From the NCBI RefSeq assembly GCF_000828895.1, contig NZ_AP014568.1, positions 1,495,858 through 1,559,857 on the forward strand: a stretch of DNA of 64,000 bases, written 5' to 3'. Positions 1 to 8,262 of the stretch are shown one piece after another; within the stretch, counting starts at the first letter, position 1, and every line of letters begins with the position of its first letter. The translations under genes and the position numbers were made by a program. The stretch is from Serpentinimonas raichei (GTDB lineage: Bacteria; Pseudomonadota; Gammaproteobacteria; Burkholderiales; Burkholderiaceae_C). Below the pieces are notes generated by a model. That model ran no database searches. It saw nothing but the letters and a program-made list of their open reading frames with translations, and had not been told where the DNA came from.

Positions 1-220
1 AGGCATCGCGGCTGAGCGCGTGGTGCTGGCACACCGCGTCCAACACCGCCGCCAGCGTGCCGATGCGCAAGGGGTCGTGCACAGGAACGGTGACGTGGTG
101 CCGACCGGGCTGCGCACAGCTCAGGCGAATGTGGCTACCCGTCTGCCGGGACACGGTGTAGCCCAGCCGCCCAAGGCGCTTGACCAACTCAGCGCCCGAC
201 AAATCGCGCGGCAGCCTCAT
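1..220 (-). CDS. hicA: HicA-like toxin (mRNA interferase), cut by the left window edge
   Basis: The frame opens at an ATG at 220 and stays open for 73 codons to the window edge, close to the usual 60-80 residue length of HicA. It contains the glycine-serine-histidine core (QTGSHIRL) and a following HHVTVPVH strand, typical of the small dsRNA-binding-like HicA/YcfA fold. In this family the His of the GSH motif is catalytic and the protein cleaves mRNA independently of the ribosome. Its start overlaps the hicB stop as ATGA, so the two are translationally coupled in the order antitoxin then toxin. The stop codon is outside the window, so completeness is unknown. Confidence 0.75.
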   Translation of the reverse strand, partial: MRLPRDLSGAELVKRLGRLGYTVSRQTGSHIRLSCAQPGRHHVTVPVHDPLRIGTLAAVLDAVCQHHALSRDA

Positions 221-423
221 GCGGCCAAGACCTCTTCGCGCGTGATATGCAAGCGGATCAGGCTGGGCGCCTGGCCCTCGTCAAAATGACAGCGCACCGC
301 ATCGCGCACCAGGGTGTGCAACTCGGGCAGGGAATCGGCTTCGGTGAAGATGTCTTGCCCCACGGCACGGGCCACGTACCCACCCTCGGGTGACTCTTCG
401 ACGATGAAATGAATGTCTGTCAT
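217..423 (-). CDS. hicB: HicB-like antitoxin
   Basis: A 68-residue protein with the partial RNase H-like fold of HicB antitoxins: a first strand MTDIHFIVEESPEGGYVA, then a helix-rich half with TLVRDAVRCHFDE. HicB neutralises HicA by direct binding. It has no obvious C-terminal HTH or ribbon-helix-helix extension, so it is of the short type and may not bind DNA itself. It begins only 10 bp after the cas7 stop codon and overlaps hicA by 4 bp, so it is probably transcribed with the cas genes. Short HicB proteins are often misannotated in databases, hence moderate certainty. Confidence 0.75.
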   Translation of the reverse strand: MTDIHFIVEESPEGGYVARAVGQDIFTEADSLPELHTLVRDAVRCHFDEGQAPSLIRLHITREEVLAA

Positions 424-433
424 GGCGACCCTT

Positions 434-1399
434 TCAAACGATGCGAATCAAGCTTACCCCATCTGGAATGTCGGACTGATCTACCTTGACTTCGTAGTCT
501 GAGAAGTTGCGCGGCACGTCCACCTTTTTCTTGGCCTTGATGCGATCAAACAGTTTGTGAGCGTGTGCGTTGCCCAGCTCGCTGTCGTGCTTGAACACGT
601 AGAGACCGCGTGTGGACATTTCGCCTCGGGCCGCAGAGCGGTCGTGCTCAAACATGTTCTCCAGCGCCTGCCACAGCAGCTCCAGATCGTCCGCACCAAA
701 ACCGGTCTGTTTGGCTAGGAACGACGACACAAACCCGTGCGCCATGTACAGGCCATACGGCACGGTGTGCTTGCGGCCCATGGTGCGGTTGTCGCCCTGC
801 TGCTTCTCGGCCTCTGCTTCGGTGGCCACGGCCATGCGGGTGATGGAGTGTTCCAGCGCCACGATGGGGTCGATCGACCGGGCAAAGGTCAGTTGCACCG
901 GCCCCCGAACCTGCCCGGCATTGGTGCCGGTGGACATCACCGCGCCAAAGGTACGAACGTCAAAGAAGTTTTGGCACATCCACTTGCGGGCCAGGTCCAC
1001 ATCGCTGGCGCTCCCCTTGCGCTTTTCCTTGCCGCCCTTCTTGGTCTTCTTGTCTTCACCATCAGCGGCTTCTGCAACCTCATCCACCGGCGCATCGAGC
1101 TTGAGCGCCGAGTAGGCGCGCTGGTGTTGAAGGTTCAGGATGGCCTTTTCCCGCACGTAGATTTCGAAACGCTTCTCTCCGGGTTCAAATTTCTTTTCAG
1201 ACACTGGTGTCTCTTGATCATCTGCGTTGGTAAGGGCGACGAAGTTGCGCACCTTGCGCTTGAGCGCCACGTCGGTCATCAGGCCGTGGCCGGTTTCAGC
1301 ATCGAGGCGCGGCAGGTTGCCGGCGTCGGGGTCACCATTGGGGTTGCCGTCCTTCACGTCGAACAGCAAAACGAAGTCGTAGCGGTTGGTCAGGTTCAT
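434..1399 (-). CDS. cas7: Type I-C CRISPR Cas7 (Csd2), Cascade backbone subunit
   Basis: 321 residues of the Csd2/Csh2 Cas7 family. It starts with [20 protein letters not shown], the family's signature N-terminus, and has the conserved block [19 protein letters not shown] in the middle. Cas7 coats the crRNA spacer in the I-C Cascade complex. The start is set by an AGGAGG ribosome-binding site about 8 nt upstream, 22 bp after the cas8c stop. It is longer than most I-C Cas7 proteins (about 280-290 residues): residues about 111-135 are a Lys/Glu/Gly-rich insertion (core [16 protein letters not shown]) placed before the conserved central block. The rest of the fold looks intact. Confidence 0.95.
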   Translation of the reverse strand: MNLTNRYDFVLLFDVKDGNPNGDPDAGNLPRLDAETGHGLMTDVALKRKVRNFVALTNADDQETPVSEKKFEPGEKRFEIYVREKAILNLQHQRAYSALKLDAPVDEVAEAADGEDKKTKKGGKEKRKGSASDVDLARKWMCQNFFDVRTFGAVMSTGTNAGQVRGPVQLTFARSIDPIVALEHSITRMAVATEAEAEKQQGDNRTMGRKHTVPYGLYMAHGFVSSFLAKQTGFGADDLELLWQALENMFEHDRSAARGEMSTRGLYVFKHDSELGNAHAHKLFDRIKAKKKVDVPRNFSDYEVKVDQSDIPDGVSLIRIV

Positions 1400-1421
1400 T
1401 GCAGTTTCCTCCTAGGTGATT

Positions 1422-3182
1422 TCAGTTGGTGAAAAAGTCTTGTCGCTGGTGGTAGTAGCCGATGGCAAAACGGCCCTGGTCTGGAAGGTTCATGTGCACC
1501 GGGAAATCAGAAATACCCGACATGATCTCCGCCAGCAGCTTCTCGAAGTTGACTGCTCTGCCTTTGCTCTGCATCTTGGCAAGGTGGTGATTTTTCAGAC
1601 GCATCAGCGTGGTGAACACCGCCACCGGGGTGCTGGATGCGGCACCGTAGTAGCGCTCCCGAATCGTTGCATTCAGACCAGGACTGGCTTCTTCCTGGAT
1701 CTTTTCGAGCGTGGCAAACAGGCGACCCAAACGGTACGCCGTGGACGGACTTTCGATGTCGAGCATGGGGTGAATCTCCCTGGGTTGTGAATCAGACGTG
1801 GTGAACGAACGGTTGAGAAACGCCTTGATGGCCGCCGCGCGCATGTAAGTGACCTCTTGTTCTGCGCGGCAGCGCTGGACGGCGGCATTGAGCCAAGTGG
1901 TGGGATACGGCGCGCCGGTGAAGATGCTGCGAATCAGATCGCCACCCAGGCTGGGTGGAATGTTGTCGGCCTTGCCTTGCAAGGCTACGGCGGTGAGCAG
2001 TCGAAACAGGCTTGGAAACTCCGGATCGTTCGGACCACGCACCAGCGAAAGGTCATCGAACCAGGCGGCGATGCGCTCAGCGATGACATGCACAGGCGCC
2101 GCATGCCAGAACCGAATGGAGATGCGCGCCGCATTGGGTGCCAGCCCCAACACATAGAAAGCGTTCTCACCTCTTGCGCCAGAAAACCCCCCACTGTGGA
2201 TTGCTTCAAGCACCGCTTTGACCTGCAGGGTGTGTGCGTCCGGGTTGTCACCTCCGCCGAGCAAGGCAGCCAACTCGTGCTCCAGGGCGTCGGGCTTCTG
2301 AGCCCAGAAGACGGTGGATGCATCGCCAATCTGAACGCGCTGATCTGAGTCCCGCGCCAACAAAGCATTCAGCGCCGTTGTGTAAGCAAAGGCCGCCGCC
2401 TGACTCACGGGCGCGTTCGCACCCTGGCTCTTGCCGTAGGAGTTGAACGCATCCAGATTGAACGAAACGATGTTGGCACCTGATGTCTGGGCTCCCCACA
2501 CACCCTTGATCGAGGTGTGCAGCCGCTCCACCGGCAAGGTATCGCCTGTGATCAGGCACATGGCATTCACGCCGTCAGCCTCTTCACCTGTTTCGTCCTC
2601 TGGTGCGCCAGCGACCAAATGGGGCGCGACACCCGGTCTTTGACACACCAGTGCCGTGTCCTCGACCAGCCGGAACGTCAAGACAGGATTCGACGCAGCA
2701 ATCTCGGCATGGGCGGCAAACCGCGCCACCTGGTCGGCCGGGTTCGCATCCAGAAAGGCCAATACACCGCGCAAACCGGCGTCGTTCTGGGCAAGCTCGG
2801 GGAGTGTTGATATGCGGTCGCGAAATGCCTGCTGCATTTCAACGAGACGGGCCAAGTATTCATCGGCACCGCCTTTGGAGCGAGCCAAATCCATCTTTTT
2901 CACGTCAGGAAGCGCAAGAACATATTCGGCGTTGTCCCACAGCAGGTTGGCTGCTATGCCCGAGGTCTTCTTGACGCCCTTGGGCACCAGGTAGACCGTG
3001 CCGATCTTCTTTTTCCCAGACATCTGCCGCGTGTCGATGATCGCGTGAAGTTGGCCACCGTCGTCCACTTCGAGGATGAAGCCAATCTCCTTTTGCTCCA
3101 GTCCAAACGCTGGCAAGCGGTGACCGGGGTCGGCTTCAGCCTGGCGACGCAGGTAGTAGTCATAGAGGGCTTGCAGGATCAT
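1422..3182 (-). CDS. cas8c: Type I-C CRISPR Cas8c (Csd1), Cascade large subunit
   Basis: 586 residues, the usual length for Csd1/Cas8c. The N-terminus (MILQALYDYYLRRQ) and segments such as VSFNLDAFNSYGKSQG and FYVLGLAPNAARISIRFWH are characteristic of the family. Cas8c recognises the PAM and positions target DNA in the I-C Cascade; an internal start in the same gene often yields the small subunit Cas11c in I-C systems, but no internal start was assigned here. The ATG overlaps the cas5c stop (ATGA), showing translational coupling. The C-terminal sequence ends in YYHQRQDFFTN just before the cas7 ribosome-binding site. Confidence 0.95.
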   Translation of the reverse strand: MILQALYDYYLRRQAEADPGHRLPAFGLEQKEIGFILEVDDGGQLHAIIDTRQMSGKKKIGTVYLVPKGVKKTSGIAANLLWDNAEYVLALPDVKKMDLARSKGGADEYLARLVEMQQAFRDRISTLPELAQNDAGLRGVLAFLDANPADQVARFAAHAEIAASNPVLTFRLVEDTALVCQRPGVAPHLVAGAPEDETGEEADGVNAMCLITGDTLPVERLHTSIKGVWGAQTSGANIVSFNLDAFNSYGKSQGANAPVSQAAAFAYTTALNALLARDSDQRVQIGDASTVFWAQKPDALEHELAALLGGGDNPDAHTLQVKAVLEAIHSGGFSGARGENAFYVLGLAPNAARISIRFWHAAPVHVIAERIAAWFDDLSLVRGPNDPEFPSLFRLLTAVALQGKADNIPPSLGGDLIRSIFTGAPYPTTWLNAAVQRCRAEQEVTYMRAAAIKAFLNRSFTTSDSQPREIHPMLDIESPSTAYRLGRLFATLEKIQEEASPGLNATIRERYYGAASSTPVAVFTTLMRLKNHHLAKMQSKGRAVNFEKLLAEIMSGISDFPVHMNLPDQGRFAIGYYHQRQDFFTN

Positions 3183-3865
3183 CCCCGTACCTCCACACGA
3201 CTCAAATCAAGAACACCCCTTTGCACTTGAGCACGAAAAAAAAGCGGCTGGGGGGTGGGGCCGGCTGCGAAATCCATGTCGTAGAGCATCCAGCCCAGAT
3301 CGGGCGACCAGTCGTCCAAGGCGCTCGGCTCGTCTGGTCCAACACGCCAGCCACCACGGCCGTCGCCCACCAACTCAACGGGCCGAAACGCGGCAGCAAA
3401 TTCGCGGCATCCCAGGTAGGGCTGGTTCACACACTGCCCCGCCTCTGCGCGGCGGGTGAACATGGCGATGTACTTGTTGGGGTTGGCGAGAGCCTCCTCC
3501 CCCACCATCTCCATTTCAGCGTGCAGCCGGTAGGCCACATCGCGCAACAGCAGGCTGGCACGCTGCTGGCGCTCATCTTCAATGTAGAGCGCCAGTTCAC
3601 CATGCCCTTGGTTCATGGCGGCCAGTGCGTTGCGAGAAGAGGCCACCGCACCCACTTCGTTGCGCCGCACGCTGGTCCAGCGCACCGGCTGGAGCACCTC
3701 AATACGGGTGATGCGCCATCGGATAACAGGCTTCCACAGAATGGCCTCGAACACCGCCCGCGCTGCGGACGGTGTGATCAGGTCGTAAGACACCCGCTCG
3801 ACCTTCATTTCGGGCCGGGTGAAGCAGGCGTAGTCGCCGCGAACCTCCAGACAAAATGGCTTCAT
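3179..3865 (-). CDS. cas5c: Type I-C CRISPR Cas5c (Cas5d), pre-crRNA processing subunit
   Basis: 228 residues, matching the 220-240 of Cas5c/Cas5d. It begins CLEVRGDYACFTRPEMKVER and carries the RAMP-type SYDLITPSAARAVFEAILWKP block seen in this subtype. In type I-C systems, which lack Cas6, Cas5c cuts the repeat RNA and stays bound to the 5' handle. The conserved Lys-containing segment NPNKYIAMFTRRAE lies in the region where catalytic residues are found in characterised Cas5c proteins, but individual catalytic positions were not assigned. A purine-rich ribosome-binding site (GGGAGAAGAG) precedes the ATG; cas3 ends 24 bp upstream and cas8c overlaps its stop. Confidence 0.95.
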   Translation of the reverse strand: MKPFCLEVRGDYACFTRPEMKVERVSYDLITPSAARAVFEAILWKPVIRWRITRIEVLQPVRWTSVRRNEVGAVASSRNALAAMNQGHGELALYIEDERQQRASLLLRDVAYRLHAEMEMVGEEALANPNKYIAMFTRRAEAGQCVNQPYLGCREFAAAFRPVELVGDGRGGWRVGPDEPSALDDWSPDLGWMLYDMDFAAGPTPQPLFFRAQVQRGVLDLSRVEVRG

Positions 3866-3889
3866 CTCTTCTCCCTTTCCAGCAATCGT

Positions 3890-6280
3890 TTACAAGCTGA
3901 CATAGTTTGCCGGGTCACCCGGCGCCGAATCCACTTTCGCACCCATCACCGGGTCGTAAAACCCATCCCAACCTTCGCGCTGCACATACAGGCTAGGGCA
4001 GGTCGCCACTTCCACGATGTCGCCCATGTCCACCAGCCGCCGCACCTGGTGCTGGTAGATCGTGACGCCGTAGCGCTGCAACTTGCGCATCAGCCATCGT
4101 GCCGGGCCATCGCGCTCCAACATGCCGATCAGCGCGTCCACATCATCGCAGGCGTTGGCGCTGCGGTATCGAACCAGCACCGTGGTGCTGTCTTTCTCGT
4201 CAATGAGCTTGAACGCGTCGGCTGCGGCCCGAAACTGAACGGGCAGGCTCATCGCCTTCAGATCGGGCTCCAGCTTGAGCAGATCAGAAATCCGGGCCTT
4301 GTCCGTTGAGGGTGCATCGTGGTACAGGCGTTTGAAGTACAGGTCAATCAGGGGCAACGCAAAAGGGTCTGCCGGCAAACCGCGCCATACCGCCTTGCAG
4401 GTGTCGCGCGCCAAGGTCAGCAAACCCGGCGGGGCCTTGGTCGGGGGAACGAACACATGCACCGCCCCCGGCTCGGGCAACTTGCCTTCCCGGTTGCACC
4501 GCCCCGCCGCTTGCGCGATGGAATCCAGGCCGGCCAGGGCACGGAAGACCACCGGAAAGTCCAGATCGACACCGGCCTCGACCAACTGGGTTGAGATGAC
4601 GTGAATAGGGGCCGAAACCTGCCCGGTAGCCAGCGCCTCCCGGCGCGCCTTCAGGGCATTCTTGATCTCGGCGATGGTATCGCTGCGATGTTGCGCGCAC
4701 ATGAGTGCTGACAGGTGCCAACACCGCGCGCCATCGGCGCGAGCCTTGATCAAGCGGTACAGATCGGCGGCGTCTGCGCGTCGGCTGACGATGGTCAAGG
4801 CAGCATCGTGCCCGGCGATTTCATCTGCGAGTTCGGGCCAACTGCGCGGGGTTTCCAGGCTGGGGGGCAGGTGCACACGAACGCGCTTCAGCGCGCGGTA
4901 CAAGGCTGGCACATCGTCAATGATTTCCGTCACCGGGCCGAGGGCACGCCTGAGTCCCCGCTGCGGATCGACGCTGGGCGGTGTGTTGAGAGCGGGCTGG
5001 GTGGCGGTACACAGGAGAACGGTCACGCCAAAGTCCTGCACGAGGTAGCGCAACACATCCACCACGGGCTGCAAGAACTCCACCGGCAGCAACTGCGCTT
5101 CATCCAGCACGATCACGCTGTCGACCAGACGGTGCAGCTTTCGGCACCGCGAGGTCTTGCGAGCAAACAGGCTCTCGAACAACTGCACGTTGGTGGTGAC
5201 GATCAGCGGAGCGTCCCAGTTCTCGCAGGCCAGGCGGGAACGCGTGGTCTCGTCTTCGGGGTTGGACTCCGCGTTGCTGTGGTGCTCGATCACGGCGTCT
5301 TCGCCCAACGCCTTGAAGACCTCGCGAAACACGTCGGCGGTCTGCTCGATGATGCTGGTGTAGGGAATGGCGTAAACGATGCGCCGCTTGCCATGGCTTG
5401 CCGCATGCGCCAAAGCAAACGCCAAGCTCGACAGCGTTTTGCCGCCACCCGTGGGCACCGTGAGGCTGAAGACGCCCGGCGGCAGACTGGCTTTGGATCG
5501 ACATTGCGTCAACACCTCGGCCCGGATGCGGTTGACCGCCGTGTTGGGTTCGCCAAAGAATGCCAGATGGGCACTCAACTCGTTCAGCAACGGACGAAGA
5601 TCGTTTGCACCCTGGCGGGCTGCGGTCTTGCCGCCGTCCATGTAGGCCTCGGTGTCCAGAAAGTCGGCGTCCACCAGCGCGGAAAACACCATCCTCACCC
5701 AAAGGGCGAAGCGGCCAGGTGTGAGCTTCTGGTGCTCATTGCAGATGGCCATGCTGCTGAGGTCGATGCCTGACAGCGTGGCTTTAAGAATGTCGTCGGC
5801 TTGCGGGCGTGCAAGGGCTTCTGACAACTCGCGCTGTGCATCTTCACTCGCCAAGCGGGCGGCAAGACCTGGCCCTTGGCCGCCCTCCCAGTTGTCAAGT
5901 CCAGCGTGGTGACCCGCAATTGCGTATTGAAGCAAGCGCCCCAGAATCTTCCCTTGTGCTCCATGCTGCTGTTCAAGGTGTTGAACGGCCCACAGTGCTC
6001 CAGCGGCCGAATGCGTTTTATCTCGGTCTGCGATACGCTCGATATGGGCATCGACAATGCCCGCCTGTCGGATGTAACTCTGAAAGCCAGGCCTGCGTTT
6101 GCCCAGGTCATGCCAAAGGCCAGCAAGTCGAGCCACGGCTTTTGCGGAGTCGGGGGCGAAGCCTGCAGCCAGATCAGCCACGGAACGAAGATGCTCGTCT
6201 AGCCCGTGCGGATCCTTCCCGCTGCCTTCTGGTGGCGAGTGAGCCCAGTCCTGACTGGATGCATCCGTGATCATGCGCAT
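3890..6280 (-). CDS. cas3: CRISPR Cas3 helicase-nuclease (HD domain plus SF2 helicase)
   Basis: About 796 residues. An N-terminal HD nuclease domain is visible as HLRSVADL, LWHDLGK (about residue 55) and IAGHHAG (about 123), followed by an SF2 helicase with Walker A TVPTGGGKT (about 277), a DEAQ box (about 393), the motif III-like LLCTATQPAL and the motif VI-like QAAGRCNREG. Cas3 is recruited by Cascade and degrades the target strand. The frame is open back to 6337, but a promoter-like TACAAT at 6324-6329 and the usual AHSPP-type N-terminus favour a start at 6280, or 6274 (GGGA 8 nt upstream). It is the first gene of the cas operon and lies about 110 bp beyond the tRNA-Pro terminator. Confidence 0.93.
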   Translation of the reverse strand: MRMITDASSQDWAHSPPEGSGKDPHGLDEHLRSVADLAAGFAPDSAKAVARLAGLWHDLGKRRPGFQSYIRQAGIVDAHIERIADRDKTHSAAGALWAVQHLEQQHGAQGKILGRLLQYAIAGHHAGLDNWEGGQGPGLAARLASEDAQRELSEALARPQADDILKATLSGIDLSSMAICNEHQKLTPGRFALWVRMVFSALVDADFLDTEAYMDGGKTAARQGANDLRPLLNELSAHLAFFGEPNTAVNRIRAEVLTQCRSKASLPPGVFSLTVPTGGGKTLSSLAFALAHAASHGKRRIVYAIPYTSIIEQTADVFREVFKALGEDAVIEHHSNAESNPEDETTRSRLACENWDAPLIVTTNVQLFESLFARKTSRCRKLHRLVDSVIVLDEAQLLPVEFLQPVVDVLRYLVQDFGVTVLLCTATQPALNTPPSVDPQRGLRRALGPVTEIIDDVPALYRALKRVRVHLPPSLETPRSWPELADEIAGHDAALTIVSRRADAADLYRLIKARADGARCWHLSALMCAQHRSDTIAEIKNALKARREALATGQVSAPIHVISTQLVEAGVDLDFPVVFRALAGLDSIAQAAGRCNREGKLPEPGAVHVFVPPTKAPPGLLTLARDTCKAVWRGLPADPFALPLIDLYFKRLYHDAPSTDKARISDLLKLEPDLKAMSLPVQFRAAADAFKLIDEKDSTTVLVRYRSANACDDVDALIGMLERDGPARWLMRKLQRYGVTIYQHQVRRLVDMGDIVEVATCPSLYVQREGWDGFYDPVMGAKVDSAPGDPANYVSL

Positions 6281-6390
6281 GTTCCCGTGTCCGCCGGCCT
6301 TGGTTCCTGTGCCAAGCATGCACATTGTATGGCGCACGCCACTGCGATCCGATCCATCGGAGTGGCGTCATTTCTGCACGATGTGCCGCA

Positions 6391-6430
6391 AAATAAAAAA
6401 TGGCTTAGCACCTTTTGAGCGCTAAGCCAT
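6391..6430 (-). terminator. Rho-independent terminator after tRNA-Pro
   Basis: A 10-bp perfect stem (ATGGCTTAGC with GCTAAGCCAT) around an 11-nt loop, followed on the minus strand by TTTTTTATTT. It lies 10 bp beyond the CCA end of the tRNA, in the right orientation to end its transcript, and separates it from the cas operon. Confidence 0.85.
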
Positions 6431-6439
6431 TGATTTGTT

Positions 6440-6516
6440 TGGTCGGCGTGGCGGGATTCGAACTCGCGACCCCTTGCACCCCATGCAAGTGCGCTACCAG
6501 GCTGCGCTACACGCCG
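6440..6516 (-). tRNA. tRNA-Pro, anticodon GGG
   Basis: A 77-nt cloverleaf including an encoded CCA. The acceptor stem CGGCGTG pairs with CACGCCG, the T arm contains GTTCGAATC, and the anticodon stem CTTGC/GCAAG closes the loop ATGGGGT with GGG at positions 34-36. The D arm contains AGCGCAGCCTGGTAGCGCA. It follows the MerR gene on the same strand, an arrangement common in betaproteobacteria (ihfA-merR-tRNA-Pro). Confidence 0.95.
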
Positions 6517-6592
6517 AAGCCCGAATTCTAGCACGCCCTTTGATGGTATTTGCTCGGCACGCCCGACCGCTTTGCATGCGCCCCAGCCCACA

Positions 6593-7024
6593 TCAGGCCA
6601 AGGGCTCCAGCAGGCGGCGAATCGCCAGCAGCTCGGCGCGCACGGCGGCCCAGTCGTTGAGGGCGCCAGCCTCGCTGTCGTGCGGCTCCATGGCCTCGTC
6701 TTCGTGTGCCAGCTCGGCGGGGGCCAAGGTTGCAGCGGCGCCACCCCGGCGCTGTTCGCGCTCTTGCTGCGCCAGCTCCTGCAAGCGGTTGCGCGCCCCA
6801 TGGATGGTAAAGCCCTGCTCGTACAGCAGATCGCGGATGCGCCGGATCATCAGCACCTCGTGGTGCTGGTAGTAGCGCCGGTTGCCGCGCCGCTTCATGG
6901 GCCGCAGTTGCGTGAACTCCTGCTCCCAGTAGCGCAGCACATGCGGCTTGACGCCGCACAACTCACCCACCTCACCGATGGTGAAGTAGCGTTTGGCCGG
7001 GATGGGGGGCAGCTCCGTAGTCAT
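6593..7024 (-). CDS. MerR-family transcriptional regulator
   Basis: 143 residues. A winged helix-turn-helix of the MerR type spans about residues 13-80: YFTIGEVGELCGVKPHVLRY, then WEQEF and the wing RRGNRRYYQ, followed by a coiled-coil helix with a Q/R/E-rich stretch. There are no conserved metal-binding cysteines in the C-terminal part, so it is unlikely to be a metal sensor; its effector is unknown. Relatives usually lie behind pheT-ihfA and before tRNA-Pro in Burkholderiales; here the tRNA is present but ihfA is not upstream, where 195 bp of intergenic sequence and the divergent bfd gene are found instead. Confidence 0.85.
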   Translation of the reverse strand: MTTELPPIPAKRYFTIGEVGELCGVKPHVLRYWEQEFTQLRPMKRRGNRRYYQHHEVLMIRRIRDLLYEQGFTIHGARNRLQELAQQEREQRRGGAAATLAPAELAHEDEAMEPHDSEAGALNDWAAVRAELLAIRRLLEPLA

Positions 7025-7163
7025 GGTCTCTAGGTTTTAAATCGTAGAGCAGCGAATCTACCCGAAGCGCAGCCAAATGCAAAGACCGTTTGGCTCAGTA
7101 AAACCCGCAAACGACCCCAAAACACCCAATTTCCATTCGCATCGAAGGGCTATACAAAATCCC

Positions 7164-7196
7164 TTGCCAAAAGGATTGCGAATGATTATCATCCGC
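7164..7196 (+). promoter_or_regulatory. Fur-regulated promoter of the bfd-like gene
   Basis: TTGCCA at 7164-7169 and TATCAT at 7187-7192 form -35 and -10 elements with a 17-bp spacer. A Fur-box-like palindrome (7178-7196, core AATGATTATCAT) covers the -10 element, so Fe-Fur binding would block RNA polymerase. The site is 24 bp before the bfd start codon. This is an assignment from sequence match only. Confidence 0.7.
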
Positions 7197-7219
7197 CTAC
7201 ATTCTTCCGGAGTCCTTCC

Positions 7220-7444
7220 ATGATTGTCTGCGTGTGTCACCGGGTCAGCGACAAGACCATCGCCGCCTGCGCCCAGCAAGGCGAGGGATTCGATGAGATC
7301 CAGTTTGAGCACGGCGTGGCCACCCAATGTGGCCAGTGCGAGCACGCGGCACGGCGCATCTGGTCTGAATGCCACCCGAGCCAGCGCTTGCTGCACTTGC
7401 ACCAAGAGCTGGCACCTGCTGCATCCCATTGGACCGCCCCATGA
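7220..7444 (+). CDS. bfd: Bacterioferritin-associated ferredoxin-like [2Fe-2S] protein
   Basis: 74 residues with the BFD-like Fe-S arrangement: CVCHRVSD at the N-terminus and CGQC about 30 residues later give the four cluster ligands. Bfd passes electrons to bacterioferritin to release stored iron, and is typically made under iron starvation, which fits the Fur box just upstream. A weak GGAG ribosome-binding site lies about 8 nt before the ATG. No bacterioferritin gene is adjacent. The C-terminus past residue 55 is His/Gln-rich and not conserved. The gene converges with nikE, 26 bp away. Confidence 0.85.
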   Translation: MIVCVCHRVSDKTIAACAQQGEGFDEIQFEHGVATQCGQCEHAARRIWSECHPSQRLLHLHQELAPAASHWTAP

Positions 7445-7470
7445 TGTGGATGGGTCTTTTAATTTCTTTT

Positions 7471-8262
7471 TTACTTACCGTCGTCTTGGCATTTTGGCTG
7501 CTCAGGCGATGACATCTGCGACGCGCGCATCCTAGTTTGGTCGGTGATGTCGCGCAAGCGCCCCTGCTCCAACACCAACACGCGCTGCGCCAAGTGACGC
7601 ACCAAGGCGCGGTCATGCGAGACCAGCAACACCGCCAGCCGGTGTTCGGCCAGGACGGCGCCCAAGTCTTGCAGCAGCGCCGCCGTGGTCACGCTGTCGA
7701 GAGCCGAAAAGGGCTCATCGAGCAGCAACACCTGCGGCTCGGCCAGCAAGGCCCGCGCCAGCACCACGCGCTGGCACTGCCCACCCGAGAGCTGATGCGG
7801 CAAGCGCTGCATGTCGGCCTGCGTCAAGCCCAAGCGTTGCAGCATCTGCGCTGCCCGCTGGGGTCGCTCCAGTCGGCTGGCCAGCCCAAAACCCTCCAGT
7901 GGTTCGGCCGCCGAGGCCAAGGCGCTGCGGTATGGGTTGAGTGCGCACTGCGGCTCCTGCCACACGTATTGGATGGCACGCCGCTGGGCCAGGGTTCTGG
8001 CCGCTGTCAGCGCCTGTCCGTTCAGGCTCAAGCCGCCACTGCTGGGCTGCAGCAGCCCGGCCAGACAACGGGCCAGGGTCGATTTGCCGCTGCCGGAGCG
8101 GCCCAGCAGGCCCACCACTTCGCCCTCGTGCAGATCCAGCCCGACGCGGTCGAGCACCGGTGGCTGCTGCGCCCCCCAGCGGTGGCTGAGGTCGGCCGCG
8201 CGCAACCGCAGCACGGCTTGGGAGCGGCCCGGTGCGCTCAGCGGATGGCCCGGCGCGCTCAT
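7471..8262 (-). CDS. nikE: Nickel/oligopeptide-type ABC transporter ATPase (NikE-like)
   Basis: 263 residues with all ABC ATPase motifs: Walker A GRSGSGKST, Q-loop WQEPQCALNP, signature LSGGQCQR, Walker B VLLLDEPFSALD and the His switch VSHD. The WQEP/ALNP Q-loop is typical of the OppF/NikE subfamily. It is the second of two ATPases and the last gene of the nickel operon; its ATG overlaps the stop of nikD (ATGA). The pair energises import through NikB-NikC. Substrate specificity is inferred from the operon (NikR and TonB receptor) rather than from the ATPase itself. Confidence 0.88.
   Translation of the reverse strand: MSAPGHPLSAPGRSQAVLRLRAADLSHRWGAQQPPVLDRVGLDLHEGEVVGLLGRSGSGKSTLARCLAGLLQPSSGGLSLNGQALTAARTLAQRRAIQYVWQEPQCALNPYRSALASAAEPLEGFGLASRLERPQRAAQMLQRLGLTQADMQRLPHQLSGGQCQRVVLARALLAEPQVLLLDEPFSALDSVTTAALLQDLGAVLAEHRLAVLLVSHDRALVRHLAQRVLVLEQGRLRDITDQTRMRASQMSSPEQPKCQDDGK

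Noticed and set aside
3221..4309. Long plus-strand ORFs opposite cas5c and cas3
   Set aside because: His/Gln/Arg-rich composition and full overlap with clearly recognised cas genes show that they are antisense shadows of GC-rich coding DNA.
1..6440. CRISPR array near the cas genes
   Set aside because: No series of direct repeats of about 30-37 bp with regular spacers is visible on either side of cas3-cas7 inside the window.
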